NCBI GenBank assembly: GCA_934085585.1
Contig: CAKOHI010000001.1
Span: 1-64,000 of the forward strand
Length of the DNA stretch: 64,000 nt
Reading direction: 5' to 3'
From: an uncultured Bacilli bacterium
GTDB lineage: Bacteria; Bacillota_I; Bacilli_A; RF39; UBA660
The position numbers and the translations under genes were made by a program. Positions 18,010-26,569 of the stretch are shown here, in pieces; position 1 is the stretch's first letter, and each line of letters starts with the position of its first letter. Under the pieces are notes generated by a model. The model saw only the letters and a list, made by a program, of their open reading frames with translations. It was not told the DNA's origin and did no database searches.

Positions 18010-19788
18010 TTAATTAAAATATTTTTTTCTTTTAGCAATACTTTTTGCTACTAATATTAAACCAATTACAGATGTTGATCCTACTAGTAAATCTATAACA
18101 ATACTATCTAATGTTGAAGGATTTTCAATTTCTGTTTTGTCTTCAATATTTTCTATTTCATTTTTAATATCTTCATAAACAAGAGCATATGTTGAGAACT
18201 TATCTGATTCAAATGTTATAATATTTCCTTCAAGTGTTGTTGGTAACATTTCACTTTTTCCATCATGATATCTAACAATAAAATATTTTCGTGTATAGCC
18301 TTCACTAACTTTAGTTATATCTTCTGGTAAAGCCATATTAAATTTTATTTTATTATTTAAAACATTTAAGGTGCCTAGTTTTTCTCCGGTAATGTTATTT
18401 TTTACATTTAATGTTATATCGAAGAACGAAACTACTTTAATATCATTTTTTTCTTTAGCAAGTTCTTTAATACTTTTTGTTGCATCAGCTGGTGCTTCTT
18501 CCTCTTTTTGATTATCAATAGTTACCATTACTATAGCATTTATATCTGCTACATCAAGTTTAGAATCTTTTATGGCTTTTACTAATGTTTCTTTTAAAGT
18601 ATCATCACCTTTAACACCAACAATAACTTCTTTAACTGGTTTTGTTGTATCTATTGTTGGGGTTTCAACTTTAACTTCTTTTTTAGCTACAACAAATTCA
18701 CTTTCTACTTTGGATTCTACATATTCATCTGTTACGTATTTAACAACACTACTAGAGTACTTTCCACCTGTGATAGACACTTTGTCTTTATCAACTACTT
18801 CAACCGCTATATTATTTTTGCCTCCGATGAACGCACCATTTTTTATAGTAAGATTTTCTAGGCTATTGTTTACAGTTTCTCCATTTTTAGAGGCTAAATA
18901 ATGATGAATTGCGTATGCATTAATACTTTCGTATTTTCCACCATCTATAGTTATGTCAATTCCGCCCGCATAACCATTATTTGATTCAATCTGAATTGCA
19001 GCTCCATTTGAATAGATTCCATTTCCCCAATATTTGGGGTCCATGTAAGGGTCTGTAGCCTTAATAATAACATTTTTTAAATTAAATATTCCTGATTTTG
19101 CACCAATACCAATTCCTCCGGTTATTTTTGCCCCCTCGATATTCCACTTTGCAAAACCTGCAGCATAAATACCATCTCCTGGAGTATTAATAATTGCGCC
19201 TTCATAAATGTTTATAACAGGATAATTTTCTTTATGTTTAATATTTCCATTAACGTATATACCATGTCCACGGTCTCCGCTACTATCTGCAAATCCATTT
19301 AATGTTCCGTATAAGTTAACTGTTATTCCGTAAGAATCTTTTATTTTATTAACGCCATTTAATTGGTTAATAAAAATCGGAGCCCAACCTTCTAAAGTAA
19401 CATCTTTTCCAACTGTTAAAGTACTGTAGTTTATATCCTCTTTATTGGCTGATCCTCTTAACATTACCGCTCCATAATAAGGGGTTTCTTCTTTGACCGT
19501 TCCTTTTCCTGTAAGTGTTAAGTTCCCTCCAATAACTTCAAACATATTATTCTTAGTAAAACTAATATTTTTTCCATTTAAATCAACAGTTATTTCTTTG
19601 TTAATAAGTATTGTCTTATTGATATTACTTATATTATCTGTTAATATTACGTTTTTTCCAGCTTCAATTGCATTAGTTAATGTTTCAGCATTTTTAACTT
19701 CTTCAAATTCTAAAGCAAATATTTTAGTTGGAATTAATATAGATACTAACAATATTGTACTTAAAAATATTTTTTTAATTTTCTTCAT
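18010..19788 (-). CDS. Cell-surface beta-helix protein with sorting-signal-like C-terminus
   Basis: 592 residues. A signal peptide (about 1-25, ending near I-F-A) is followed by a right-handed beta-helix (about 30-370) rich in N-G-x-I/V and G-x-G-I-Y repeats such as R-G-H-G-I-Y-V-N-G. A Lys/Glu/Val linker and a beta-sandwich stretch (about 380-540) lead to N-P-S-T-L-D, a hydrophobic helix and R-K-K-Y. The last part resembles NPxTxD-type sortase signals, though no sortase is in the window. Likely role: wall-attached polysaccharide-binding or adhesin-like protein. The parallel helix alone cannot tell an enzyme from an adhesin. Confidence 0.8.
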   Translation of the reverse strand: MKKIKKIFLSTILLVSILIPTKIFALEFEEVKNAETLTNAIEAGKNVILTDNISNINKTILINKEITVDLNGKNISFTKNNMFEVIGGNLTLTGKGTVKEETPYYGAVMLRGSANKEDINYSTLTVGKDVTLEGWAPIFINQLNGVNKIKDSYGITVNLYGTLNGFADSSGDRGHGIYVNGNIKHKENYPVINIYEGAIINTPGDGIYAAGFAKWNIEGAKITGGIGIGAKSGIFNLKNVIIKATDPYMDPKYWGNGIYSNGAAIQIESNNGYAGGIDITIDGGKYESINAYAIHHYLASKNGETVNNSLENLTIKNGAFIGGKNNIAVEVVDKDKVSITGGKYSSSVVKYVTDEYVESKVESEFVVAKKEVKVETPTIDTTKPVKEVIVGVKGDDTLKETLVKAIKDSKLDVADINAIVMVTIDNQKEEEAPADATKSIKELAKEKNDIKVVSFFDITLNVKNNITGEKLGTLNVLNNKIKFNMALPEDITKVSEGYTRKYFIVRYHDGKSEMLPTTLEGNIITFESDKFSTYALVYEDIKNEIENIEDKTEIENPSTLDSIVIDLLVGSTSVIGLILVAKSIAKRKKYFN

Positions 19789-19820
19789 CTTTCTTCTCCT
19801 TACTTATAATAATACTATTA

Positions 19821-19864
19821 AAAAAAATAAAGTAAATAGATATCTGTCAATATCTGTTTACTTT
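19821..19864 (-). terminator. Intrinsic terminator
   Basis: Minus-strand AAAGTAAA pairs with TTTACTTT, with an inner AGATAT repeat in the loop, and an eight-T tract follows; it lies just past the stop of the beta-helix gene at 19869. Confidence 0.75.
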
Positions 19865-19868
19865 ACAT

Positions 19869-21587
19869 TTATTTGCTTAACTCGACATTATTTACAAATA
19901 ACTTATAGCCTTTTTGATCAATGTTTGAGTAAGTTGTATCTTCATCTTCTAAACTGGTAACATATGTATCCGCGGTCAATTTTATCTTTGAATTTTTATC
20001 TATTTTTAATGTTATTTCTTGTGCTGTATTATTAGTGTTTATGGCTCCTTCGTAATATGAATTATTATTTAAAGTCATATCTAATGTTGATATTGAATCA
20101 ACATCAATATTACCATTTATTTTTTGATTAGTTAAAGTAAGTGTTACATTTCCACCATTTGAACCATTAGATCCCCATGAATCTTCTTTTATTCTTAAAA
20201 AATTTCCTGATTTATCATTATTTGTTATAGTATTATTTTCAAGGATTATGGTTGCTGTTGTGTTAGTAACATAAAATGTATCTCCTTGATTAGTTATAAT
20301 ATTACTATCTTTAGCACTAAATGTTGCTGTTCCTACGGAAGCATCACCACTCATTGATTGGTATAAAAATATATTTTTATAAGTAGTTGATTGGCCATTT
20401 AATGTGTTATTTGTATCTGTTAAAGTTACATTATTTAATGAAACACTATTTTTTCCTTCAATAACAACACCTTCAGATGCTGTACTTGTTAATGTTGCAT
20501 TTGATACAGTTATATTGGCTGTTGAATAAACACTTGGTGATCCTTTTCCTGTTGTCTTGTATGTTCCTCCATCAACATTTACATTTCCTCCACCTCGATC
20601 AGATCTTATCGCAGCACCAGATGTACCTGATGTTTCAATAGTTAAATTTGAAGCATTAGTTGTTCCACCACCAGTTGTCATAATACCTCCGGCATTATCA
20701 CCACTCGTTGTTATTTTTGTGTTACTAATATTTACTGTTGTTTTATCACTAGATGAATTATTAGTTGTTGCACTTCCACCATAACTAAATACTCCGTTGG
20801 CACCATCAGCTGTTGTATTTATATTAGAATTATTTATAGTTAATGTTGCTCCATCTTTAGCTATTATTGCAGAATTTGTTCCATAAAAATTAGAATTATC
20901 TCCGGTTGTGGAATCTCCACTTTTATTTATTATGATGTTTTCCAAGGTAACATTTGCTTTGCTTACAGATATCGCATTTTCTTCAGCAGTCTTTGATGTG
21001 TATTCTTCATTTTCAATGGTTTTATCTTCCATTATAGATGCTACACTTTGATATGTTGCATTACTATTATTGTTATTTTGAGTTTCTTTATTTGCATTAT
21101 CATTTTTTAATACAACATTATTTGTAATAACACTACTACCTAAAGTTATAAGGCCAGTTAAAATTATTAGTGATAATAAGGAAATAATTACTTTATCTTT
21201 ATTTTCAAACGTTTCTTTGATATTTTTCTTATTAAAATTTGACATTATTAAATATATAATTAATGTTGATAAAATTAAACCTTCAATAGTAAAGGCTATA
21301 TAATATCCCGTTGTAATGCTTGATGTTTCTTTTTCACTTGGCATATTTCCCATTTCGGGAGGAATACTTCCATCATTATTTGGCATTTGGGGTCTTTCAT
21401 TATCTGATGTGTTATTACTATCTGGTTTTTCTGGTGGTGTCCCCATCTCATTGGAATTATTTTGAGGTTCCATCATATTTTCGTTTGATGTAATATGATT
21501 TTTGGCATAATACATTGTAAAATCAATTGATGCAATTGTTAAAATAATAAGAATTACTATTATGATATTTTTATTTCTTCTTTTCAT
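19869..21587 (-). CDS. Membrane-anchored beta-helix protein (carbohydrate-binding-domain type)
   Basis: 572 residues. An N-terminal membrane helix (about 7-27) leads to a Pro/Asn/Glu-rich external linker (about 35-85), then two more helices (about 92-115 and 135-155). A long Thr/Ser/Asn-rich right-handed beta-helix follows (about 185-550) with repeated N-I/V-T-I-x-N-S steps and G-G-G-T/N turns. The style matches proteins annotated as carbohydrate-binding domain (DUF4353-like), as in the gene at 29443. It is transcribed next to the kinase/regulator pair upstream and carries a weak copy of their 11-bp repeat in its promoter region. Confidence 0.75.
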   Translation of the reverse strand: MKRRNKNIIIVILIILTIASIDFTMYYAKNHITSNENMMEPQNNSNEMGTPPEKPDSNNTSDNERPQMPNNDGSIPPEMGNMPSEKETSSITTGYYIAFTIEGLILSTLIIYLIMSNFNKKNIKETFENKDKVIISLLSLIILTGLITLGSSVITNNVVLKNDNANKETQNNNNSNATYQSVASIMEDKTIENEEYTSKTAEENAISVSKANVTLENIIINKSGDSTTGDNSNFYGTNSAIIAKDGATLTINNSNINTTADGANGVFSYGGSATTNNSSSDKTTVNISNTKITTSGDNAGGIMTTGGGTTNASNLTIETSGTSGAAIRSDRGGGNVNVDGGTYKTTGKGSPSVYSTANITVSNATLTSTASEGVVIEGKNSVSLNNVTLTDTNNTLNGQSTTYKNIFLYQSMSGDASVGTATFSAKDSNIITNQGDTFYVTNTTATIILENNTITNNDKSGNFLRIKEDSWGSNGSNGGNVTLTLTNQKINGNIDVDSISTLDMTLNNNSYYEGAINTNNTAQEITLKIDKNSKIKLTADTYVTSLEDEDTTYSNIDQKGYKLFVNNVELSK

Positions 21588-21652
21588 AATTAACCATCTC
21601 CTTTTTGATATTCTTATATACTATTTTTCCAATCCATTTTAACAATATACCT

Positions 21653-21674
21653 TATTTATTAAACAAATATTAAA
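21653..21674 (-). promoter_or_regulatory. Weak direct-repeat operator candidate
   Basis: The minus strand reads TTAATATTTGTTTAATAAA: two TTTAAT half-sites 11 bases apart, about 66-87 bases upstream of the beta-helix gene at 21587. It shares 12 of 19 positions with the site before the response regulator. In this AT-rich DNA that is suggestive only. Confidence 0.35.
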
Positions 21675-21689
21675 TAAAAGAAAAAATCC

Positions 21690-22904
21690 TTATTTTTTAA
21701 ATAAAACCTTAAAAGTGGTTAACCCATCTTTTGATGAAGCACTGATTACTCCATTGTGATTTATGACAATATTTTTAGCTATGGCTAATCCCAGTCCATA
21801 TCTAGATTGGCTTCTATTTCTCGATTTGTCACTTCGATAGAATCTTTCAAATATTTTTTCTTCTTCACCAGGTAAAATTTCTTCACCTTCATTTACTACC
21901 AAAAGTTCAATATTTTTATTTTCTTCTTTTAATGTAACTTTAATTGTTCCTTTTTCTTTAGAATGTTTAACTGCATTATCTAATAATATTTCTATGAGTT
22001 CCTTGATGTTGTTCTCATTTAAATTCATTTTAATATTTTCTTTGATGTCATAATTTATTTTAATTTTCTTCTCATATGCTATTCCCTCGAATGTTAAAAG
22101 AGACAATTCTATGATTTTTGATAAGTTTTCCTCTTTATAAATAACATTATTTTTTCCTTCACTTTTAGCTAGTTCTAACAACTCAATAATTAAGTTATTC
22201 ATTCTTTCTGATTCATTTTTTATATTGTCTAGCCATTTAGTCTCTTTAGGATTATCTGCTAGGGCTTCTGCACTTGCCATTATAACGGAAAGCGGAGTTT
22301 TAAGTTCATGTGAGGCATCAGCAATAAATTCTTTTTGACGGTTGAAACTCTCTTTAACCGGCGTAGTTATCCATTTAGTTATTATTTTAGTTAAATATAT
22401 TATTAAAATTTCCAAAATTATAAAGATTAAAAGTGATGTAATAAGATTTGATTTTAATTCTTTATTAATATTTGTATTATCTAAAATAACAAGACTTCTT
22501 TGATCATATTTGTAACTATACTTTTCAAAATAAAGATTACCAATGTATTTATTTTTAAAATTTTTGCTATTTAGGATTTTTGTTGCTATGGTAGAAATTT
22601 TTTCTGTTGATAAAGAATTATTAGAATGGTTTATAATTTCTTTGATGTTAGCATCTTCTAAAATAACTGTATACATAGTTGTATCCATAAATTTTATATT
22701 TTTATTTAAAGGTTCTGCGGGTTCATTTTCAGGTTTATCCGGAGGATTATCTTTATTAAATTTTTCTTCAAGATTTAAACTATTATCTACTTGTCTTTGC
22801 TTATTTAAATAATTTTGTGTATTAAAAATAACTATAAAACTTAATAAACTTATCGTTAAAATAAAAAGAATTGTAAAATATATTTTATTATTTAATTTTT
22901 TCAT
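21690..22904 (-). CDS. Sensor histidine kinase
   Basis: 404 residues. Two membrane helices (about 7-28 and 153-175) flank an external domain of about 125 residues with an Asp/Pro/Glu-rich start. The dimerisation helix carries the phospho-acceptor His199 in D-A-S-H-E-L-K-T-P-L, followed by the N box (D-N-A-V-K-H-S) and G boxes (Y-G-L-G-L-A-I). There is no HAMP or PAS domain, so the linker is very short. It overlaps the response regulator gene by four bases, and the two form one operon. The signal is unknown; the neighbourhood points to the envelope or phosphate. Confidence 0.95.
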   Translation of the reverse strand: MKKLNNKIYFTILFILTISLLSFIVIFNTQNYLNKQRQVDNSLNLEEKFNKDNPPDKPENEPAEPLNKNIKFMDTTMYTVILEDANIKEIINHSNNSLSTEKISTIATKILNSKNFKNKYIGNLYFEKYSYKYDQRSLVILDNTNINKELKSNLITSLLIFIILEILIIYLTKIITKWITTPVKESFNRQKEFIADASHELKTPLSVIMASAEALADNPKETKWLDNIKNESERMNNLIIELLELAKSEGKNNVIYKEENLSKIIELSLLTFEGIAYEKKIKINYDIKENIKMNLNENNIKELIEILLDNAVKHSKEKGTIKVTLKEENKNIELLVVNEGEEILPGEEEKIFERFYRSDKSRNRSQSRYGLGLAIAKNIVINHNGVISASSKDGLTTFKVLFKK

Positions 22905-23575
22905 TTTGCCTCCAGCTTATAACCTAAATTTCTTACGGCTTTTATATTACATGTTGAACCAATGGCTTTTAGTTTTCTTCTTAAAAATGTTAAAAAAACT
23001 TCTAAATTATTTGATTCAATATCACTGTCAATTCCCCAGACTTTATCATATATTTGCATTTTAGATAAAATTTGTTCTGGATTATTTAAGAAATATTCTA
23101 AAAGTTGAAATTCTTTGCATACTAAATCTATTGAATCATTTGTTTTTTTACATGTTAATTTTGACTTATCTAAATCAAGTGTTAAGTCTTGATATTCTAA
23201 TACATTTTTATTTGTTAAATTATTTTTTAATTGAATATTTATTCTTGCTACAAGCTCATCCATGTGAAATGGTTTAGTAATATAATCATTTGCACCATGT
23301 TCTAATCCATCTAATTTATCTTCTATTGTGCTTTTAGCTGTTAACATTATTATTTTACTTGTTATGTTATCTTCACGTAATTTCTTTAAAATTTCAAATC
23401 CATCCATATTAGGTAGCATTACATCTAGTATTATTAAATCATAAGCATTGGTTGTGGCATCAAAATATCCATCTAATCCATCTGTTTTAATATCCACGAG
23501 ATATTTTTCTTTTTTTAGGCTTGCTTTTATGGCATCTGCTAAATTAAATTCGTCTTCAATAATTAAAATTCGCAT
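22901..23575 (-). CDS. OmpR/PhoB-family response regulator
   Basis: 224 residues. The receiver domain has acidic residues E-D-E at 7-9, phospho-acceptor Asp51 in I-L-D-V-M-L-P, T/S in M-L-T-A-K-S and K in T-K-P-F. The winged-helix output domain (about 125-222) ends in R-N-L-G-Y-K-L. Regulators of this class bind direct repeats of about 11 bp as tandem dimers. Such a repeat lies 32 bases upstream of its own start, and a near-identical one precedes the VTC operon at 32.4 kb. Confidence 0.96.
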   Translation of the reverse strand: MRILIIEDEFNLADAIKASLKKEKYLVDIKTDGLDGYFDATTNAYDLIILDVMLPNMDGFEILKKLREDNITSKIIMLTAKSTIEDKLDGLEHGANDYITKPFHMDELVARINIQLKNNLTNKNVLEYQDLTLDLDKSKLTCKKTNDSIDLVCKEFQLLEYFLNNPEQILSKMQIYDKVWGIDSDIESNNLEVFLTFLRRKLKAIGSTCNIKAVRNLGYKLEAK

Positions 23576-23606
23576 AGAATCACTCCCTTTGTTTATATAA
23601 TCATAC

Positions 23607-23627
23607 TAAAATTAAGTGAAAATTAAA
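23607..23627 (-). promoter_or_regulatory. 11-bp-period direct repeat before the two-component operon
   Basis: The minus strand reads TTAATTTTCACTTAATTTT, two TTAATTTT units offset by 11 bases, just upstream of an AT-rich -10-like stretch (TATGATTATATA). The layout TTAAnn-N5-TTAAnn resembles the Pho box bound by PhoP-type regulators. A copy with 17 of 19 identical bases is at 32370-32391. Confidence 0.55.
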
Positions 23628-23657
23628 TGATTATTGTTTTTAAATTTTTAATTGTTT

Positions 23658-23689
23658 TAAAAAGGATATGAACTTAATTCATACCCTTT
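23658..23689 (-). terminator. Intrinsic terminator after DUF1015 gene
   Basis: Minus-strand AAAGGGTATGAA pairs with TTCATATCCTTT (one G-U) and is followed by TTT; it lies four bases past the stop. Confidence 0.85.
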
Positions 23690-23692
23690 AAA

Positions 23693-24955
23693 TTATTTTA
23701 TTTTTCTAGCTTCAAGATAATATCTTTTGTCATAAGAATGTCCCATTGAGAATGTTTTTCTAGGTAATGAGCCATCTAAAATAACTGTTTTAAATAATTC
23801 GCTCTTTGGCATTGCATCAAATATGAAGCCAACATTGTTATCATTTTTGTGTGTTAGTTCTTTAGTTACATCTTCACCATGTATATAATCAACTTTTCCA
23901 GCATTTTCTTTTAAATATTCATCTAAAAACATTTGAATTGATCCAACAGCAATATTTGATTTTGGATTTTCTATATACCATACTTCATCAATATCTTTAG
24001 TGATTATTTCAAATTTTTCTCCTTTACCTTCCTTGTTTATTCTATAATATTCTTTTAATTTATTTACTAGATCTTCTGGATTAGTATCGAAAACTACTCT
24101 ATTTATAGCTTCAAATTCTAATGCTTCACTATGTAAATTTACAATTTCTACTAGAGCATAACGAGCAGGATGATTCAAGTACTCTTCTTCTTTCATAGTT
24201 TTCTTTAAACTTTCATAACAGGCTTTAGCTGTTGCTAATGAATGGTTACCATCTCCCATTGCAAATAATAAAACACCTTTATCTTTAACATCGTATTTTT
24301 CATTAAATGTTGTTTGATCTGCTAAAAGTTCTAATTTTTTATCAATTTCATCCATGGTTTCATTATTTAAAAGATATCCTTTTATATGACCACCATTTTT
24401 CATTAAATCAAAATCATAAACTACATCTTTTTCAGATACTTTTGTTTTTAAACTTTCAATAATATCTTTTTTATCATCATCAATTAAAATCATTATGTGA
24501 GGCAATTCTAAAGGAGCATTTTCTCTGATCTTTACACGAGGTGGAATTCTTTCAATTACTGTTTTTTCTGTAGCTCTGATCGGAGTTTGGCTACCAACTT
24601 CATAATTATATCCTTCAAGGTCTACAATTCCCATTACTCCTTCACGTACTTTGCCATCTTGTCCAGTTCTTTCTAGATAAATCATACTGTCTTTATATTC
24701 TTTAAAGAAATCTTCATCAAGTAATTTTTTCATATTAGAATTAATATTTTCAATTCTTTTATCTACATCGTTTTCTTCAAGGTATATTTCTGGTAATGTA
24801 AGATTTAATGTTGATGGATTATTACCAACAATTCTTTCTACATCACTCCAATATTCTGGTTCACTTGTATATTGGTCACAAGCTACTACACTCCATTTTG
24901 TCATATCTGTATTTTTTGGAAGTAGTATATTTCCTCTTTTAAAAGGCACGTTCAT
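23693..24955 (-). CDS. DUF1015 family protein
   Basis: 420 residues covering the whole DUF1015 family length. The start has V-V-A-C-D-Q-Y-T-S-E-P-E-Y-W, a characteristic block. The middle has F-A-M-G-D-G-N-H-S-L-A-T-A-K-A, and the end has H-S-Y-D-K-R-Y-Y. The conserved D-G-N-H-S-L and R-x-P-P-R motifs suggest an enzyme; the family is often called SerC-adjacent or HTH-like, but its activity is not established. It is predicted cytoplasmic and stands alone between the toxin locus and the two-component operon, with its own terminator. Confidence 0.9.
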   Translation of the reverse strand: MNVPFKRGNILLPKNTDMTKWSVVACDQYTSEPEYWSDVERIVGNNPSTLNLTLPEIYLEENDVDKRIENINSNMKKLLDEDFFKEYKDSMIYLERTGQDGKVREGVMGIVDLEGYNYEVGSQTPIRATEKTVIERIPPRVKIRENAPLELPHIMILIDDDKKDIIESLKTKVSEKDVVYDFDLMKNGGHIKGYLLNNETMDEIDKKLELLADQTTFNEKYDVKDKGVLLFAMGDGNHSLATAKACYESLKKTMKEEEYLNHPARYALVEIVNLHSEALEFEAINRVVFDTNPEDLVNKLKEYYRINKEGKGEKFEIITKDIDEVWYIENPKSNIAVGSIQMFLDEYLKENAGKVDYIHGEDVTKELTHKNDNNVGFIFDAMPKSELFKTVILDGSLPRKTFSMGHSYDKRYYLEARKIK

Positions 24956-25082
24956 TATATCATCTCCTTATAAAGGATTATAACATAAATTCATTTAAAA
25001 TTTAAGAAATTTATTTAAATTCTAATTATTTTAGTTCTTTTTATCCGCAAACGAAAATAAAATAAAATTTTTAAATGTTTGT

Positions 25083-25111
25083 TTGATTTAATGGCTTGAT
25101 TTTGCTATAAT
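25083..25111 (+). promoter_or_regulatory. Strong promoter of the small peptide gene
   Basis: TTGATT (25083-25088), exactly 17 bases, then TATAAT (25106-25111). It is one of the few plus-strand promoters and is close to consensus. Confidence 0.7.
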
Positions 25112-25145
25112 AATTTCCATGGGAACTTTGATTGTTGGGTGTTAA

Positions 25146-25169
25146 CCTTCTTTATTTTAATAAATGAGG
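25146..25169 (+). promoter_or_regulatory. 5' hairpin sequestering the ribosome-binding region
   Basis: CCTTCTTTATT pairs with AATAAATGAGG across a two-base loop (10 of 11 pairs). The second arm ends in the first half of the GAGGGAGGA ribosome site, so folding would limit translation of the peptide. Such structures are usual in type I toxin mRNAs. Confidence 0.55.
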
Positions 25170-25180
25170 GAGGAATGTTT

Positions 25181-25273
25181 ATGAAGTTACAAACTTTCAT
25201 TTTGAGGGTTTTGGCATTTATATCATTTGATTTGTTATTAATTATCATTTTGATTTTGATAATAAAGAAATAA
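25181..25273 (+). CDS. 30-residue hydrophobic peptide, probable type I toxin
   Basis: ATG 25181 follows GGGAGGA at ideal spacing and encodes 30 residues. A short amphipathic start (M-K-L-Q-T-F-I-L-R) leads to one membrane helix rich in Leu/Ile with a single Asp at 17, ending in I-I-K-K. Size, helix and basic tail match Fst/BsrG/TxpA-like and holin-like membrane toxins. It has its own strong promoter, a sequestering 5' hairpin, a perfect 24-bp palindrome at the stop codon and a terminator. It is unlike any neighbouring gene and is on the rarely used strand. Toxicity is inferred. Confidence 0.65.
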   Translation: MKLQTFILRVLAFISFDLLLIIILILIIKK

Positions 25274-25297
25274 TACCCAATCAAGCTTGATTGGGTA
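25274..25297. promoter_or_regulatory. Perfect 24-bp palindrome after the peptide gene
   Basis: TACCCAATCAAG/CTTGATTGGGTA, with no mismatch, begins one base after the stop codon. On the minus strand TTTACC, 18 bases, TATTAT could be a promoter that spans it and would drive an RNA antisense to the peptide gene. Confidence 0.6.
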
Positions 25298-25315
25298 AAA
25301 CCTAAATATATGGCT

Positions 25316-25356
25316 GACACTCAACGTGCAAAATCGAAGTGTCCCATTTTTATTTT
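25316..25356 (+). terminator. Terminator of the peptide transcript
   Basis: GACACT (25316-25321) pairs with AGTGTC (25338-25343), followed by CCATTTTTATTTT. Confidence 0.6.
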
Positions 25357-25419
25357 ATGCAAATTTCTTTGCTAGATACATCATATCATAGCTAAATATT
25401 TTTTTCAAGTCGAGTTATT

Positions 25420-26517
25420 TTAATTATTTTGTTGATATTTTGTTATGTCATTTACTCTCATTGCAAAATAAGGAATATCTTTTTTATTTTCTTTTAAGAA
25501 TAATGCAAATGTATCGTCAATGTTAAAGTGTCTTATTTCTGTTATATCTCCACTAGCTGTTTTTACAGCATCTAATCCAGCTTCACTTTTTACTTTGCCA
25601 CCTTTTTCATTTATTTGAAATTCAATACTTTGCATTGCTTTTTCAATGACGCATGTATCTTCATCTTGAGCCTTAAATGGTTTGTTTTCAAGTTCTGTAA
25701 ATTCTTTTTTTACTTTAAAATCCATATATGGAGCTTTAAAATTTTCTTCATCTAATAACGATTTTGAACCTTTATATTTCTCTTTTTCTTTTAAAAGATT
25801 TTCATATATTTCATTAAATGTTACTCCTTTTGGATTCTTATAGAATATTAATTCATCATTATCTTTGGTTGATATTGATATAGCAAAATCATCTTCATTA
25901 TTATAAAACAATACTTTTATTTGTGATCTAACTTTGTCTTTAGATTTTTCGTCAGTTCCAAAATATTTTATATCCTTAATATCTTTAAATGAACCTTTTT
26001 CTAACTCTTTAAATTTGTAATTATATTCAAATTCACGATAGAGCATTGAATAGAAAAAATATCTTTTACTATCTGGATCATCATCATTATTTAAACTTTT
26101 TTCATCCCAATCAAAGTCATTTATAATATCACTTGTTTGATTAAATTTTTCTTTTATACCTTTTTCAATTTCATCTTTTAATTCTAGTGTTTTTAAACCA
26201 TATTTTTTGTAATAATAATCTTCACTTATCATTTTGTCTGTAAAATATTCTTTGTTTAAATTATCTACCATTTTGCTTTTTTCTTCAAAAACAATGTCTT
26301 GCTTTACAAGTTCGTTTTTAAAATCATTCCATACAAGTTGAAATGTTGGACTCCATGCTGTATCAGTTGTTATTTCGTCATACATTGTTGGAACTACGGT
26401 TATTCCTTTTGTTTCTTTTAATGCCTTATTGTTATCATTCTTGTAGATTACTCCGATAACAATTGCTATAGTTACTACACCTACTAAAATTGTTTTAATA
26501 ATCATTTCTTTTTTCAT
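25420..26517 (-). CDS. Membrane-anchored serpin-like protein
   Basis: 365 residues with one N-terminal helix (about 7-25) and a large external domain. The pattern follows serpins: W-S-P-T-F-Q-L-V-W-N-D early, F-Y-S-M-L-Y-R-E-F-E-Y-N-Y-K-F in the place of the L-V-N-A-x-Y-F-K-x-x-W block, K-A-P-Y-M-D-F-K-V near the shutter region, and K-A-M-Q-S-I-E-F-Q-I-N-E-K-G-G for the hinge H-K-A-x-I-E-V-N-E-E-G. The end F-N-I-D-D-T-F-A-L-F-L...R-V-N-D fits the serpin C-terminus. The hinge lacks the small-residue run needed by inhibitory serpins. The fold call is my inference. Confidence 0.6.
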   Translation of the reverse strand: MKKEMIIKTILVGVVTIAIVIGVIYKNDNNKALKETKGITVVPTMYDEITTDTAWSPTFQLVWNDFKNELVKQDIVFEEKSKMVDNLNKEYFTDKMISEDYYYKKYGLKTLELKDEIEKGIKEKFNQTSDIINDFDWDEKSLNNDDDPDSKRYFFYSMLYREFEYNYKFKELEKGSFKDIKDIKYFGTDEKSKDKVRSQIKVLFYNNEDDFAISISTKDNDELIFYKNPKGVTFNEIYENLLKEKEKYKGSKSLLDEENFKAPYMDFKVKKEFTELENKPFKAQDEDTCVIEKAMQSIEFQINEKGGKVKSEAGLDAVKTASGDITEIRHFNIDDTFALFLKENKKDIPYFAMRVNDITKYQQNN

Positions 26518-26569
26518 ATTTTCTCCTTATAATTATAATAACATAATTTAAGAATCATTCAAATCTTTT

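Noticed and set aside
12286..25310. AAAACCTAAATATA shared by the ISL3 end and the toxin locus
   Set aside because: Only 14 bases of A/T-rich sequence with no further similarity; chance is a sufficient explanation.
25105..25320. 71-codon minus-strand ORF opposite the toxin peptide
   Set aside because: It has no ribosome site, begins inside the terminator hairpin and is antisense to the better supported peptide gene. Only an antisense RNA is proposed there.
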